Assembly: GCF_004362245.1 (NCBI RefSeq)
Contig: NZ_SNWM01000001.1
Coordinates: 620,001 to 684,000, forward strand
Direction of reading: 5' to 3'
DNA length: 64,000 nt
Source of the DNA: Pedobacter duraquae
GTDB lineage: Bacteria > Bacteroidota > Bacteroidia > Sphingobacteriales > Sphingobacteriaceae
Shown here: positions 24,158 to 33,682 of the stretch, piece by piece
How positions within the stretch are numbered: position 1 is the first letter of the stretch
Layout: each line of letters begins with the position of its first letter
Notes under the pieces: generated by a model
Told to the model about the DNA's origin: nothing
Database searches by the model: none
What the model saw: only the letters and a program-made list of their open reading frames with translations
Translations under genes and position numbers: made by a program

Positions 24158-27049
24158 TTAAAGCAAATCGGCAACATCCTTCCCAAAAGCCTCTTTAAAC
24201 AGCTTACTGAAGTAGGCTGGAGTCTCAAAACCGGCCACGTAGGATATTTCAGCGATGGTTCTATATTTTCCGCTTTCGATAGCTTCTCTTGCAATTTGTA
24301 GCCTTATCGAACGTATATATTTATTAGGTGTTAATCCAGTAAGACGCTTAATGTTCCTGAATAACTGCCGTTCGCTTACTGCCATGGTGTAACTTACGGA
24401 CGCCAAATCGACATCAATCTTACCAGTATTCTCCCGCACGAGTGCTTCCAGTTTTTTTAGCCAGGCCAAATCCGAAGGCGACACATACGCAACATCTGCT
24501 GCAACCCCAGATTCTTCAACAGCCCGTGTGTCATCCTCAGCATATTTCAGGCGTTCGCTTGCGTTAGCAACCAAGTTTCTGACACGTGCCAATAGTTCAT
24601 TACTTACAAAGGGTTTGGTAACATAATCGTCTACCCCAATACTAAGCGCATTAAGTTTACTACCCGGATCTGCCAATGCCGTCAACATCACTACAGGAAT
24701 TCTGCAGAACACTTCATGCGTTTTCAAACGGTTCAATAAAGTGAAACCATCCATTTCAGGCATCATCACATCGGAGATAATCAACGCCGGCGCAACATTA
24801 GCATCCTCAAGTAGTTTAAGTGCCTCCAAACCATTATTTGCAAATTCCACTGCATAATAGGGCCGCAAAATGGAGGCAATGTATGCTGACATCTCATGCT
24901 GATCTTCGACGAGCAAGATGTAACCTAACTTTTCAGCAGTTTCAGGCGGTGTTGGCAAAACCTCATCCGGTATTTGAATCTCTGGCTGTGTTACCACAAA
25001 AACTTCCTGGAGTTCCGTTGGAATTGTTATTTTAAAGGATGTCCCTTTTTGCAATGTGCTGGTTACCTGAATATTTCCACCAAGGAGTTCAGTAAATTCT
25101 TTCGCTATTGCGAGTCCTATACCCGTGCCGCCCTCTGCAGGGCTATCCGCTGTAGTTACCTGGTAGTAGCGGTCGAATATATGCTTAAGATCGGCTTCAG
25201 GGATGCCTTTTCCAGTATCAGAAACACTAACTATCAATTCCTGCGAAGTCACTTCAGCTAAAATTTTTATGCTACCATTTGCAGGCGTAAATTTCATCGC
25301 ATTGCTGATCAGGTTATTTAATATTTTCTCAAGTTTATCTTTGTCCAGATTTGCGACTATATTGGATTTGATCTGGCTTAACAGTGAGTAATTTATTTTT
25401 TTAAATTTAGCCGCAGAATCGAAACCCTGAAAAATAACCTTTAAAAAAGCATCAAGTGCTACGGACTGGTTCTGCACTGTGATTTTTCCAGACTCCATTT
25501 TGGTAAGGTCCAACAATTCGTTCACCAGACTAAGTAACTTCCTGCTGTTTTGCCAGACAGTTTCTATATAGTTTTTCTTCAGCTCGGGATCCAGTTCATA
25601 TGGACCTACATTTCTCAACTGATCTATCGGTCCGGCAATTAGCGTAAGCGGTGTTCTCAACTCGTGACTGATATTCGAGAAAAATTTAGTCTTCAGGTCA
25701 TTGAGCCGAGCCAGCTGTCTGTTTTCTTCTGCGACCAGGTCAGCCTGCCTTTTCCTTTTATATAAAAACCATCTATAAATGCCGATCAAGCCTACGAGTA
25801 CGATAACGGCTATCGTTATGCTATAATTCCGTTGCTGTTTCATCAACAACTCACTTGTATTTGCCTGTATAATACGTTTGTCGGCTTTATAATCCTGATC
25901 CAGCTTAGCTGCAGTTTCAATCTTATCAGCGGACACGAGGCTGTCATTTATGATTCTCGCTTTCTCAGCGTATCTAAACGCCAGTTCAAAATTTCTAAGC
26001 TTCAGATGAGCTTCCTTAAGTCTATTATAAATATTTCTTGAAAGCACATCGATCGTTGTTGTATCAGGGAGTAGTGCAACTGCCCTATTACCATAATTGA
26101 TTGCTTCCTGATACAAGCCCTGATCAATTTTCACAGTCATAAGCTCATTCAAATCATGTGTTTCCAGATCCCTATATCCTTCCTTATGACTGATTTCAAC
26201 TGCCTGCAAGAGAATTCGTTCGGCTTGGGCAAATTTATCCTGCATTTCGTAAAGTCGTGCGAGGTTGCCAAGTTCCCTTACCTGACTGAATTTGGATAAT
26301 GTCGGAAAAAAAGTTTTGCTGACTACGATTTCAGATAATTTTGTTGCTTTAGCAAGATTCTCGGGGGTCTGCATACCCCGGTTAGAATAGATGGCAGACA
26401 GCATACTCGTCGAGAAAAGATACATTGCAGTATCTTTAATTTCAAGGCTTTCATCGGATGCTTGTTGCGCATATGGAAGTGCCCGCTGTGGTTGATTCAT
26501 TTTGCGGTATACATCAGCAATACAGTTTTTACATTCAATCATTAACTCCCGCCATCCATGACCTTCTGCCTTATGGAGCATTTTAAATGCAATTGCCAAA
26601 GCTGCGTCATCTTTCCCTTCCCTGTTGAGCATATAAGCAACCATCAAAGGCGCTTTAATATAGGTTATAGAGTCTGTTTCGCTGGCTTCAGCAGCAGATT
26701 GTCTGGCAAACGCTAATGCTACCTTATGGTCTCCTGACCGAAATGCCCTTGTTGACTGTGCCAAATTAACCTGACTTGCCCAAACAGGATCGTTATTCTT
26801 TTTAGCCTCATCCAATAAAGACTTCGCATATACTGCCGCAGAATCATTGTCTTTAATCTTTTTAACTTTATTTGCCGATGAAAGCTGCTTGTAAAAACGA
26901 ATTTGCGCTTCCGTTTGCGGTACTTTTCCAGACTTATTCTGTTTGGCAGGATTGTTTTGCGCCTGAATATTTCCCGGTATTGTGAAGAACAATAGCAGGG
27001 TTATGCAAAGAATTTTCGGGAAACGTTTGGCGAGATTCAGAGTATCCAT
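24158..27049 (-). CDS. Hybrid two-component protein: TPR sensor, kinase, receiver, AraC HTH
   Basis: The 963-residue one-polypeptide signalling protein has, in order, a signal peptide (about 1-30), a helical TPR-like periplasmic region (about 60-380), a transmembrane helix near 410-430, a HisKA domain with phospho-His in ISHELRTPL, an HATPase (NLISNAMKF, DTGKGIPE, GGTGIGLAIA), a receiver with Asp in LIISDVMMPEMDG, and a C-terminal AraC-type HTH (ISYVAGFETPAYFSKLFKEAFG). It differs from the usual carbohydrate-sensing hybrids in having TPR repeats instead of a beta-propeller sensor. No obvious target operon adjoins it, although modABC lies just upstream on the same strand. Confidence 0.9.
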   Translation of the reverse strand: MDTLNLAKRFPKILCITLLLFFTIPGNIQAQNNPAKQNKSGKVPQTEAQIRFYKQLSSANKVKKIKDNDSAAVYAKSLLDEAKKNNDPVWASQVNLAQSTRAFRSGDHKVALAFARQSAAEASETDSITYIKAPLMVAYMLNREGKDDAALAIAFKMLHKAEGHGWRELMIECKNCIADVYRKMNQPQRALPYAQQASDESLEIKDTAMYLFSTSMLSAIYSNRGMQTPENLAKATKLSEIVVSKTFFPTLSKFSQVRELGNLARLYEMQDKFAQAERILLQAVEISHKEGYRDLETHDLNELMTVKIDQGLYQEAINYGNRAVALLPDTTTIDVLSRNIYNRLKEAHLKLRNFELAFRYAEKARIINDSLVSADKIETAAKLDQDYKADKRIIQANTSELLMKQQRNYSITIAVIVLVGLIGIYRWFLYKRKRQADLVAEENRQLARLNDLKTKFFSNISHELRTPLTLIAGPIDQLRNVGPYELDPELKKNYIETVWQNSRKLLSLVNELLDLTKMESGKITVQNQSVALDAFLKVIFQGFDSAAKFKKINYSLLSQIKSNIVANLDKDKLEKILNNLISNAMKFTPANGSIKILAEVTSQELIVSVSDTGKGIPEADLKHIFDRYYQVTTADSPAEGGTGIGLAIAKEFTELLGGNIQVTSTLQKGTSFKITIPTELQEVFVVTQPEIQIPDEVLPTPPETAEKLGYILLVEDQHEMSAYIASILRPYYAVEFANNGLEALKLLEDANVAPALIISDVMMPEMDGFTLLNRLKTHEVFCRIPVVMLTALADPGSKLNALSIGVDDYVTKPFVSNELLARVRNLVANASERLKYAEDDTRAVEESGVAADVAYVSPSDLAWLKKLEALVRENTGKIDVDLASVSYTMAVSERQLFRNIKRLTGLTPNKYIRSIRLQIAREAIESGKYRTIAEISYVAGFETPAYFSKLFKEAFGKDVADLL

Positions 27050-27071
27050 TCTTACTGCTAAAAGTACACAA

Positions 27072-27079
27072 CAAAAATA
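27072..27079 (-). promoter_or_regulatory. -7 promoter element of the hybrid sensor gene
   Basis: TATTTTTG on the minus strand matches TAnnTTTG and lies 22 bases upstream of the ATG at 27049. No clear -33 element is visible. Confidence 0.4.
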
Positions 27080-27145
27080 GTAACCAAAAATTAAATGGGA
27101 TTATTTTAAACGCAACAGGTAAACCTTTAGTTAACACACCAACAA

Positions 27146-27760
27146 TTAGAGCTCAAAATAAAAGTCTGCAAAACCCTTAAGCTCAAGCGGGTAATGTGTG
27201 GATACTAAACAGGTTGTCTTCATCTCTATCAGCAGCAATTTAAGGTCGGGAACAAGCTCCGCTTTCAATGCCTGATCCAACGCGGAGAAGGGCTCGTCCA
27301 TCAATAGAAGTCGTGGTCTGGTAGTCAACGCACGCAAAATACTTAGTCGCTGTTGCTGACCACCTGAAAGTTCCCTTGGCCTTTGGTCTATAAAACGCTC
27401 CATCTTTCCCAATATCAATAAACGCTGGATAAGCTCAACATCTTTTGTCCCAAAACTAAGGTGTTCTTTAACCGTCATGTTTGGAAAAAGCGCGTAATCC
27501 TGAAAGACAAAACCGACTTTCCTGGCTTGCGTGGGTAGGTATAGGTTCTCAGTTGTATTCAACCATGTCTCTCCTTCGAAAGTGATGTGTCCATGCTCAG
27601 GCTTAACTAAGCCAGCAATAATCCGCAGCAGGGTGGTCTTCCCGGCTCCCGAGGGACCCGAAATGTGCGTTACTGCTCCTACGCTAAAATCAGTTTGGAC
27701 TAAGAATTTTTCTGTTCCCTTAAAACGTTTGATTTCTTTGGTGATATGAACATGTATCAT
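27146..27760 (-). CDS. modC: Molybdate ABC transporter ATPase, short form
   Basis: This 204-residue ABC ATPase has Walker A GPSGAGKTT, Q-loop FVFQDYALFP, signature LSGGQQQR, Walker B LLLMDEP and the switch His in VSTHYP. It powers molybdate (or tungstate) import together with ModA and ModB. It lacks the C-terminal TOBE/molybdopterin-binding region of classical ModC (about 350 residues), so substrate-level feedback through that domain is absent. It overlaps modB by four bases. Confidence 0.9.
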   Translation of the reverse strand: MIHVHITKEIKRFKGTEKFLVQTDFSVGAVTHISGPSGAGKTTLLRIIAGLVKPEHGHITFEGETWLNTTENLYLPTQARKVGFVFQDYALFPNMTVKEHLSFGTKDVELIQRLLILGKMERFIDQRPRELSGGQQQRLSILRALTTRPRLLLMDEPFSALDQALKAELVPDLKLLLIEMKTTCLVSTHYPLELKGFADFYFEL

Positions 27761-28428
27761 TCGAACGGGTTTTTTGCTGCGTGTTTATTAAAAATAAAAA
27801 CAGTGACGACAATCGCGAAAGTAATTGCAAATAACACCAATGAGTAAAAATTGGCGCTTGAATAATCCATTTGCTCCACGGCATCGAATATGGCAATCGA
27901 GGCTACTTTGGTTTGATTTGGGATGTTTCCACCAATCATGAGGACAACGCCAAATTCGCCCAGGGTATGAGCAAAAGTCAATACTGATGCTGTAAGTATT
28001 GAGCCGGAAATGTTAGGGATAAGAATTTTGAAGAATGTTTGCGTGTGCGACTTGCCCATGGTGTAGGATGCCTCTGCGATAGAAGTTGGCAAATGGGCAA
28101 AAGCAGACTTTAAAGGGCTGATCATAAAAGGCAGGCTGTAGATCACAGAAGCAAGGATTAAACCTTCAAAAGAAAAAACTAAATGGATATTAAAATATTC
28201 GTTAAGCCATTTCCCTGGGCCGTTATTTGGGCTGAAGGCAAGTAGCAGATAAAACCCAAGTACTGAGGGCGGCAACACGAGTGGCATTGTAACGAGCGCT
28301 TCTATTACCAATTTAAACCAGGAGCTTTTTCGCGAAAGCCAGTAGGCAACAGGAACGCCGAGTACCAGCAAAATTAAGGTGGTGATTAACGCGAGTCTTA
28401 GGCTCAGCCAAATTGGTGTTAGGTCCAT
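27757..28428 (-). CDS. modB: Molybdate ABC transporter permease
   Basis: This 223-residue inner-membrane permease has five or six hydrophobic segments and the EAA-type coupling loop (AEASYTMGKSHTQTFFKILIP). The LGEFGVVLMIGGNIP segment is characteristic of ModB. It follows modA by 14 bases and overlaps modC. Confidence 0.93.
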   Translation of the reverse strand: MDLTPIWLSLRLALITTLILLVLGVPVAYWLSRKSSWFKLVIEALVTMPLVLPPSVLGFYLLLAFSPNNGPGKWLNEYFNIHLVFSFEGLILASVIYSLPFMISPLKSAFAHLPTSIAEASYTMGKSHTQTFFKILIPNISGSILTASVLTFAHTLGEFGVVLMIGGNIPNQTKVASIAIFDAVEQMDYSSANFYSLVLFAITFAIVVTVFIFNKHAAKNPFE

Positions 28429-28442
28429 TTCGTTACTGAAAA

Positions 28443-29204
28443 TTAGGGAATGATGTAACCATTTTGCTTCAAGATAGTTTGTGCCGGTGTTGACAAGATA
28501 TAGGCATGGAATTTCATTGCGGCTTTATAATTTTCCTTTTTCGCATGGCTAAGCACCAACATGCCTTGTTCAATCTTTTTGTACGATTTTAGATCCACAC
28601 GAACCCATTTCAATTTGTCGCTATCTTTTTGCTCATGCAGGAATGCCTCGGTTGTAAAACCGAGTGAAACGACACCCGTTGTGATATAGGTATTTATCTG
28701 ACTAATGCTTCCACCATAGACCAATTGTGGCCTTACGCGTTCCATTAAATTATAATACACCAGTGATTCTTCTGCCGCTTTTCCATAAGGTGCGACTTTT
28801 GGATTTGCAATAGCAACTTTTCCTGCTGTGCCTAAGCTCAATATTTTCTGCCAGTTACCGACATCCTGCCCACTTGCGCTGCAAATTATGAGGCTGCCCT
28901 GGGCATATACCTGAGGCTTCGTTAAACTCAGATTATTTTTGTAAAGCAATTCTGGAAATTCCATATCCGCAGAAAGAAAAACATCAAAGGGGGCGCCATG
29001 TTCAATTTGAGTGGCTAATTTTCCTGAGGCACCTATTATCGCCTCAGTAGCAATACCTGTTCTTTTTTTAAAATCAGCCTGCAAAAGTTTGATGACCGAT
29101 TGCGCATTTGCGGCTACCGCAATCCGCAAAGGCTGTGCCGAGGCTGCGAAGTGGAATAACGTGCATAATGTGGAAATGGCAATTATTTTTTTTATGATTC
29201 TCAT
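28443..29204 (-). CDS. modA: Molybdate-binding periplasmic protein
   Basis: This 253-residue solute-binding protein has a signal peptide (ending near ASAQ) and ModA-type features: RIAVAANAQ, IGASGKLATQIEHGAPFDVFLSAD and KVAIANPKVAPYGKAAEE. These segments form the oxyanion pocket in the family. It is first in modABC. A TAnnTTTG promoter lies 16 bases upstream. No ModE site or molybdenum-cofactor riboswitch was recognised. Confidence 0.93.
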   Translation of the reverse strand: MRIIKKIIAISTLCTLFHFAASAQPLRIAVAANAQSVIKLLQADFKKRTGIATEAIIGASGKLATQIEHGAPFDVFLSADMEFPELLYKNNLSLTKPQVYAQGSLIICSASGQDVGNWQKILSLGTAGKVAIANPKVAPYGKAAEESLVYYNLMERVRPQLVYGGSISQINTYITTGVVSLGFTTEAFLHEQKDSDKLKWVRVDLKSYKKIEQGMLVLSHAKKENYKAAMKFHAYILSTPAQTILKQNGYIIP

Positions 29205-29220
29205 CTTGTTTTATGAAGTG

Positions 29221-29253
29221 CAAATTTACATCGAAAACACAGCATTTGATCAA
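29221..29253 (-). promoter_or_regulatory. modABC promoter
   Basis: On the minus strand, TTG (29251-29253) and TAAATTTG (29221-29228) are separated by 22 bases, fitting the Bacteroidota -33/-7 pattern. The modA ATG is at 29204. Confidence 0.5.
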
Positions 29254-29265
29254 TAGTTTTCGAGT

Positions 29266-29928
29266 CTATACCCGAGCAAGTCTTTTGATATCGGCAACTT
29301 CGAGGATTTGTTTTGAATATCCTTTCAGTACGCTATTAATCATTGATTTTCCTAGTTCATGCAATGTTATGCTTTGGTTAGGAAACAATGCTTTAAGCAA
29401 TGGGAACATCCAATTTATCACTTTATAATATCCTTTAATATTTTGTTGTCCTACTGAAGGCTTCATCAAACCCGGTCTGAAGTTGTAGATGTTTCTAAAT
29501 GGTAAACGCATCAGCGCATTTTCAGCCTTACCCTTCACACGTGCCCACATTACCCGGCCATTCTCAGAGCTATCAGTGTGGCTTCCCGAAATATGGCTAT
29601 ATACCACTGCTGGATTCAGCTTCAGAATTCTATCAGCAAAATAGAGGGCAGTATCATAGGTAATTCTTGAATATTCTGCCTCTTTAATTCCATTTGAGCT
29701 GATTCCTGCACAATAAAAGCAGGCATCATATCCTTTAAGTTGGTCCTCAAAAGCAGTAAGATTTAGGAAATCTGGCACAATACATTCCTTTAACTTGGGA
29801 TGTTTCATTGCGTTTGCTTTACGATTTACCATCAACACTTCCTTAACCTGTGGATGTTGCAGACATTCCAGCAAAACTCCCTCTCCCACCAGGCCGCTAG
29901 CACCTGTTATAATTACTTTAATCTCCAT
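29266..29928 (-). CDS. NAD(P)-binding epimerase/dehydrogenase-like protein
   Basis: This 220-residue Rossmann-fold protein has the dinucleotide motif TGASGLVGEG at residues 8-17 and NRKA after the second strand, resembling NAD(P)H-binding proteins related to HTATIP2/TIP30 and atypical SDRs. It has a late YNFRPGLMKP motif typical of that group. The substrate is unknown. It runs toward modA with the modABC promoter immediately after its stop. Confidence 0.75.
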   Translation of the reverse strand: MEIKVIITGASGLVGEGVLLECLQHPQVKEVLMVNRKANAMKHPKLKECIVPDFLNLTAFEDQLKGYDACFYCAGISSNGIKEAEYSRITYDTALYFADRILKLNPAVVYSHISGSHTDSSENGRVMWARVKGKAENALMRLPFRNIYNFRPGLMKPSVGQQNIKGYYKVINWMFPLLKALFPNQSITLHELGKSMINSVLKGYSKQILEVADIKRLARV

Positions 29929-30109
29929 ATTCGAATATACTTAAATTTACGGCAGGCCTGACCTGATAACTATATGCAAAGTTAGATTTAAAAATAAGTA
30001 TAGGCTTTGTTGAGTAGCTCAATTGCAGTTTGCTAAAAGGTTCAGGTCAGATTTGGAATAGAATGGCTTGATTTTTATGTTTATTGCAGAGGAATTTAAA
30101 TTACCCACT

Positions 30110-30892
30110 ATGAGAATTGCTACATATAATGTAAATGGCGTAAACGGTCGCCTTCCAGTACTACTTCGCTGGCTTGAAGAGACAAAACCAGATATTGTTT
30201 GTCTTCAAGAACTTAAAGCGCCTCAGGAAAAGTTTCCAGAACAAGCGCTGCTTGAAGCTGGTTACAATGCAATATGGCATGGACAAAAAAGTTGGAACGG
30301 CGTAGCCATCCTCGCCAGGGGCATGGAAATAAAAGAATTACGACGGGGACTTAGTGGTGAGGACGAGGACTTACAAAGTCGATATATTGAAGCCGTAATT
30401 AACGGAATTGTTGTAGGCTGTTTATACCTTCCGAATGGAAATCCTGCACCGGGACCAAAACTTGATTATAAGCTACGTTGGTTTGAGCGGCTTACAGCAC
30501 ATGCCGCTAAGCTTTTAGAATTTGGACTTCCTGTAGTACTTACCGGTGATTATAACGTAATGCCCACCGGGCTTGACGTTTACAAGCCTGAACGCTGGGT
30601 TGACGATGCCCTGTTCAGGCCTGAAGTACGGCAGGCTTTCAAAACCCTCGTTGATCAAGGTTGGACTGATGCGATCAGAAAACTATACCCTGAGCAGGTG
30701 ATTTATACCTTTTGGGACTATTTCCGGAATGCATACGGTCGGGATGCAGGTCTGCGTATTGATCATTTTTTACTTAGTCCGCAACTAGATCAACGATTAA
30801 CTGCAGGTGGTGTTGATCGTCATGTTCGCGGATGGGAAAAAACAAGTGACCATGGACCGGTATGGATAGAACTTTCCGATAAACAAGATTAA
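30110..30892 (+). CDS. xthA: Exodeoxyribonuclease III (AP endonuclease)
   Basis: This 260-residue EEP-family nuclease has MRIATYNVNGVNGR (Mg-binding Asn), CLQELKAP (catalytic Glu), TGDYNVMP (Asp/Asn pair), RIDHFLLS and the terminal SDHGPVW with catalytic His. It cleaves DNA at abasic sites and removes 3' blocks. The ATG at 30110 is preferred to an in-frame ATG at 30068, because the family starts directly with MRIATYN. Its 3' end overlaps the convergent SDR gene by four bases. Confidence 0.93.
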   Translation: MRIATYNVNGVNGRLPVLLRWLEETKPDIVCLQELKAPQEKFPEQALLEAGYNAIWHGQKSWNGVAILARGMEIKELRRGLSGEDEDLQSRYIEAVINGIVVGCLYLPNGNPAPGPKLDYKLRWFERLTAHAAKLLEFGLPVVLTGDYNVMPTGLDVYKPERWVDDALFRPEVRQAFKTLVDQGWTDAIRKLYPEQVIYTFWDYFRNAYGRDAGLRIDHFLLSPQLDQRLTAGGVDRHVRGWEKTSDHGPVWIELSDKQD

Positions 30893-31650
30893 AGATTCAT
30901 GCCACCCGACACCTCAATACGCTGTGCATTAACCCATCGTGCATCATCAGTACACAAGAAGGCAACTACACCGCCGATATCGTCGGGAAGCCCTACCCGG
31001 CCAAGTGCGGTAACACTTGCCAGAAATTGGTTTGTCTGAGCGTTGTCTCTTACCACACCACCGCCAAAATCAGTTTCTATAGCACCTGGCGCAACAACAT
31101 TTACGCGGATACCGCGACCGCCAAGTTCCTTCGCCTGATAACGCGTCATGGTTTCAACAGCACCTTTCATACTTGCATACGCGGCATATCCGGGCGATGC
31201 AAATCTTGCAAGTCCAGTAGAGATATTCACGATGCCTCCTCCGTCATTAAGTAGCAGCAATGCTTTTTGAGTAAGGAAAAATGCACCTTTAAAGTGTATA
31301 TTCATCAATTCATCAAATTGCGCTTCGGTCGTTTCTTCAAAACTGGCATGTATTCCAATACCTGCGTTATTAATCAGGAAGTCCATCCTTTCTACGTTGA
31401 ACGTATCTTTTAATACAACCTTCAGCGTATTAAAAAAGGCATCAAATTCGATAAATGCACCAGCATTTAATTGCAAGGCAGCTGCTTTGCCGCCAATCTT
31501 CTCGATCTCTGCGACAACAGCCATAGCCTCGTCTTTCTTACTGTGATAAGTAAGCACTACATCAAGTCCTTTCTTTGCCAGACTCAACGCCATATTTTTA
31601 CCTAATCCGCGGCTACCACCAGTAACCAATGCGATCTTTTTATTTGCCAT
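30889..31650 (-). CDS. Short-chain dehydrogenase/reductase
   Basis: This 253-residue classical SDR has cofactor motif TGGSRGLG (residues 10-17), NNAG near 93, catalytic Ser in VNISTG and YxxxK (YASMK). A 10-residue gap separates NNAG and the helix. The substrate is unknown. Putative AraC-type operators lie 50-90 bases upstream of the start, and the AraC-family gene is next door on the same strand, suggesting it is the target gene. Confidence 0.9.
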   Translation of the reverse strand: MANKKIALVTGGSRGLGKNMALSLAKKGLDVVLTYHSKKDEAMAVVAEIEKIGGKAAALQLNAGAFIEFDAFFNTLKVVLKDTFNVERMDFLINNAGIGIHASFEETTEAQFDELMNIHFKGAFFLTQKALLLLNDGGGIVNISTGLARFASPGYAAYASMKGAVETMTRYQAKELGGRGIRVNVVAPGAIETDFGGGVVRDNAQTNQFLASVTALGRVGLPDDIGGVVAFLCTDDARWVNAQRIEVSGGMNL

Positions 31651-31701
31651 TTGTTATTATTTTAATTGATGTTGTAAAGGTATGGTGTGTTTAAATTTGC
31701 T

Positions 31702-31740
31702 GTTTGCGAAAAACAATCTATAGTTTGCAAAAATCAAATA
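31702..31740. promoter_or_regulatory. Direct-repeat operator upstream of the SDR gene
   Basis: GTTTGCGAAAAACAATC (31702-31718) and GTTTGCAAAAATCAAATA (31723-31740) are direct repeats 21 bases apart, two helical turns, the arrangement typical for AraC-family dimers. The second half is repeated before the AraC gene itself at 32704. Confidence 0.5.
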
Positions 31741-31789
31741 AGCCAATAAAAAAAGGAAATCAAGGCCGTTCAGCATTGATCCCTAGAGT

Positions 31790-32695
31790 TCAGGATCTAA
31801 AATTTAATGGAGAAATTGAGGTCTGCTTTCTAAAAAAATTCGAGAAGTGGGCCAGCTGCTCAAAACCGAGTGCATTGGCAATTTCGGAAACGTTCCAGTC
31901 AGTTTGCCTTAACAAAATTTTAGCTTCCTGTAGTACACGATTAGTGATGATATCGGTAGTTGTTTTACCCATGTTCTCTTTAAGCACTTTATTGAGGTGA
32001 TTCACATGAACGGACAAACGGTCGGCGAAGTCCTTGGCAGTGCGCAAGGCGATTTTCTGATGCGGAGATTCGATAGGAAACTGTCTTTCCAAAAGCTCTA
32101 TAAATAATGACGAAACCCTTGCAGACGCAGTATGCAGCGGATACATAGCCAATGCAGGTTGTAACTTTTGCCCATAGTGTATTAACTCAAGCACATAATT
32201 TCTAAGCAAATCATATTTATAGGCATAATCTGAAGAAAGTTCATCGTACATTTTTTTGAATATGGCAGTAACAGCCTCTGCATCTGCATCACTTAGTTGA
32301 AAAATCGGGTAACCACCGGGTTGAAATATAGGAAGTTCATCTAACACAACACCTGTCTTGGTTTGTACCAGGAATTCATGTGTAAAGATACAGAAGTAAC
32401 CAAATTGCTCATCGTCCTGAGGGACCCAGTGATAGGGAATTCTTGGCGTTGCAAAGAGCAGCGCATTTTTGTCGATGTCAATTTCCTTATCAGCGTATTC
32501 CGCCTTGTTTCTTCCACTGATCACACTGATTTTATAGTATGCTCTTCTATTATAGGGCATACCGCCCTTTTTCTTGAGACTGGCGTTAAGCTCATCAATT
32601 TTAAAAACATTGAAGTGCCCTATTTCTTTGCTGATACCTTTTGGAACCAGACCAGCTGACTCTTGATAGAACTCTTCAAGCGATGTAGTTGCCAT
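31790..32695 (-). CDS. AraC-family transcriptional regulator
   Basis: The 301-residue regulator has an N-terminal cupin-like ligand region (about 30-130) and two helix-turn-helix motifs in the last 100 residues: DFADRLSVHVNHLNKVLKE, then VSEIANALGFEQLAHFSNFF. The ATG at 32695 (MATTSLEEF) is preferred, because a longer frame could only begin at a TTG inside the putative operator. The neighbouring SDR gene carries a matching site, so it is the probable target, with autoregulation likely. Confidence 0.88.
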   Translation of the reverse strand: MATTSLEEFYQESAGLVPKGISKEIGHFNVFKIDELNASLKKKGGMPYNRRAYYKISVISGRNKAEYADKEIDIDKNALLFATPRIPYHWVPQDDEQFGYFCIFTHEFLVQTKTGVVLDELPIFQPGGYPIFQLSDADAEAVTAIFKKMYDELSSDYAYKYDLLRNYVLELIHYGQKLQPALAMYPLHTASARVSSLFIELLERQFPIESPHQKIALRTAKDFADRLSVHVNHLNKVLKENMGKTTTDIITNRVLQEAKILLRQTDWNVSEIANALGFEQLAHFSNFFRKQTSISPLNFRS

Positions 32696-32703
32696 ATGAA
32701 ATA

Positions 32704-32719
32704 TTGTAAAAATCAAATA
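32704..32719. promoter_or_regulatory. Operator-like site next to the AraC gene start
   Basis: TTGTAAAAATCAAATA differs by one base from TTGCAAAAATCAAATA at 31725-31740 before the SDR gene. It lies within 25 bases of the araC-type start codon. The remaining spacer to 33141 is AT-rich divergent leader sequence; I see no gene or structured element in it. Confidence 0.45.
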
Positions 32720-33141
32720 TAGCTATTGATTATTGAAATGCGAGGCATTTCGTTCCGGATGATTTGAGTATGACCAGATGGTTCTGAGATTAGATGTATA
32801 CTTTGGAAATCATTTTAAGCACATTCGCGTATTAGAGTTCAGGAAGCGTATATATTCCAAGAAAATCAGAGCGTTTAGATTAAACCTGTAATAAACGCAA
32901 TCATAAGCCGTATAATTTCGACTTAATGTGTCGAGACAACATATTGAAAACAAGTACAAATAACTCAGATTATCCTATATAAAAATGTATAAATACGTCA
33001 ACGAACAGAGTAGTTATACTCAATACATCTATAATTTAAATATTATTACTTAAGTGGTGTTTTTTTGTTCACCTTGCATACGGATTGAGTTCGACATTCT
33101 TATAGATTTTGAAAGTCAATCGCACTTTAAATCTCGATTAT

Positions 33142-33672
33142 ATGGAACAAGTTTTAGGTGTAGACCACAATGAGGAACAAGAATTTCATCGTGTACGGGC
33201 TGTTAACCGATACGCAACATTAACATCAGCGGCAAAAAAAGCACTTGACGAAGTAACACAACTTGCCCGGGAGATTTTCAATGTAGAGCTTGCCTTAGTT
33301 TGTTTTGTAGACTTACATGAGGTCTTTGTACAAAGCTCAAGTGCTGGATCGATACCCGGTCCCGCAGACAGAACAACAACTTTATGCTCGAGAGCAATAA
33401 AAAGCGCTGAAGTCACAGTAATTAACAACAAGGAAATGGAAGATTACCTGCTCACTAATCCACTGATTGCAAGAGAGCAAGGCCTTGAGTTCTATGCTGC
33501 GGCGCCTTTAATTACGAATGAAGGCCTCAACATCGGTACATTCTGTTTATTAGATAGTAAGAACAGATCTTTTTTCCAAGGGGATAAAGATATTCTAGCG
33601 AGATTTTCAAGGATTGTTATGAGCGCTTTAGAGCTTTGTCATTCCTCAATAATTACTATAACTGCAAGTTAG
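33142..33672 (+). CDS. Stand-alone GAF domain protein
   Basis: This 176-residue protein consists mainly of one GAF domain (about 20-165), with ALVCFVDLHEVFVQSS, the CSRAIK segment and FYAAAPLITNEGLNIGTFCLLD, which is typical of GAF proteins linked to bacterial histidine kinases. It lacks an output domain. It converges on the hybrid kinase at 33683 with an 11-base gap. The ATG at 33142 is chosen over a TTG at 33109. Confidence 0.8.
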   Translation: MEQVLGVDHNEEQEFHRVRAVNRYATLTSAAKKALDEVTQLAREIFNVELALVCFVDLHEVFVQSSSAGSIPGPADRTTTLCSRAIKSAEVTVINNKEMEDYLLTNPLIAREQGLEFYAAAPLITNEGLNIGTFCLLDSKNRSFFQGDKDILARFSRIVMSALELCHSSIITITAS

Positions 33673-33682
33673 TACTTTATTG

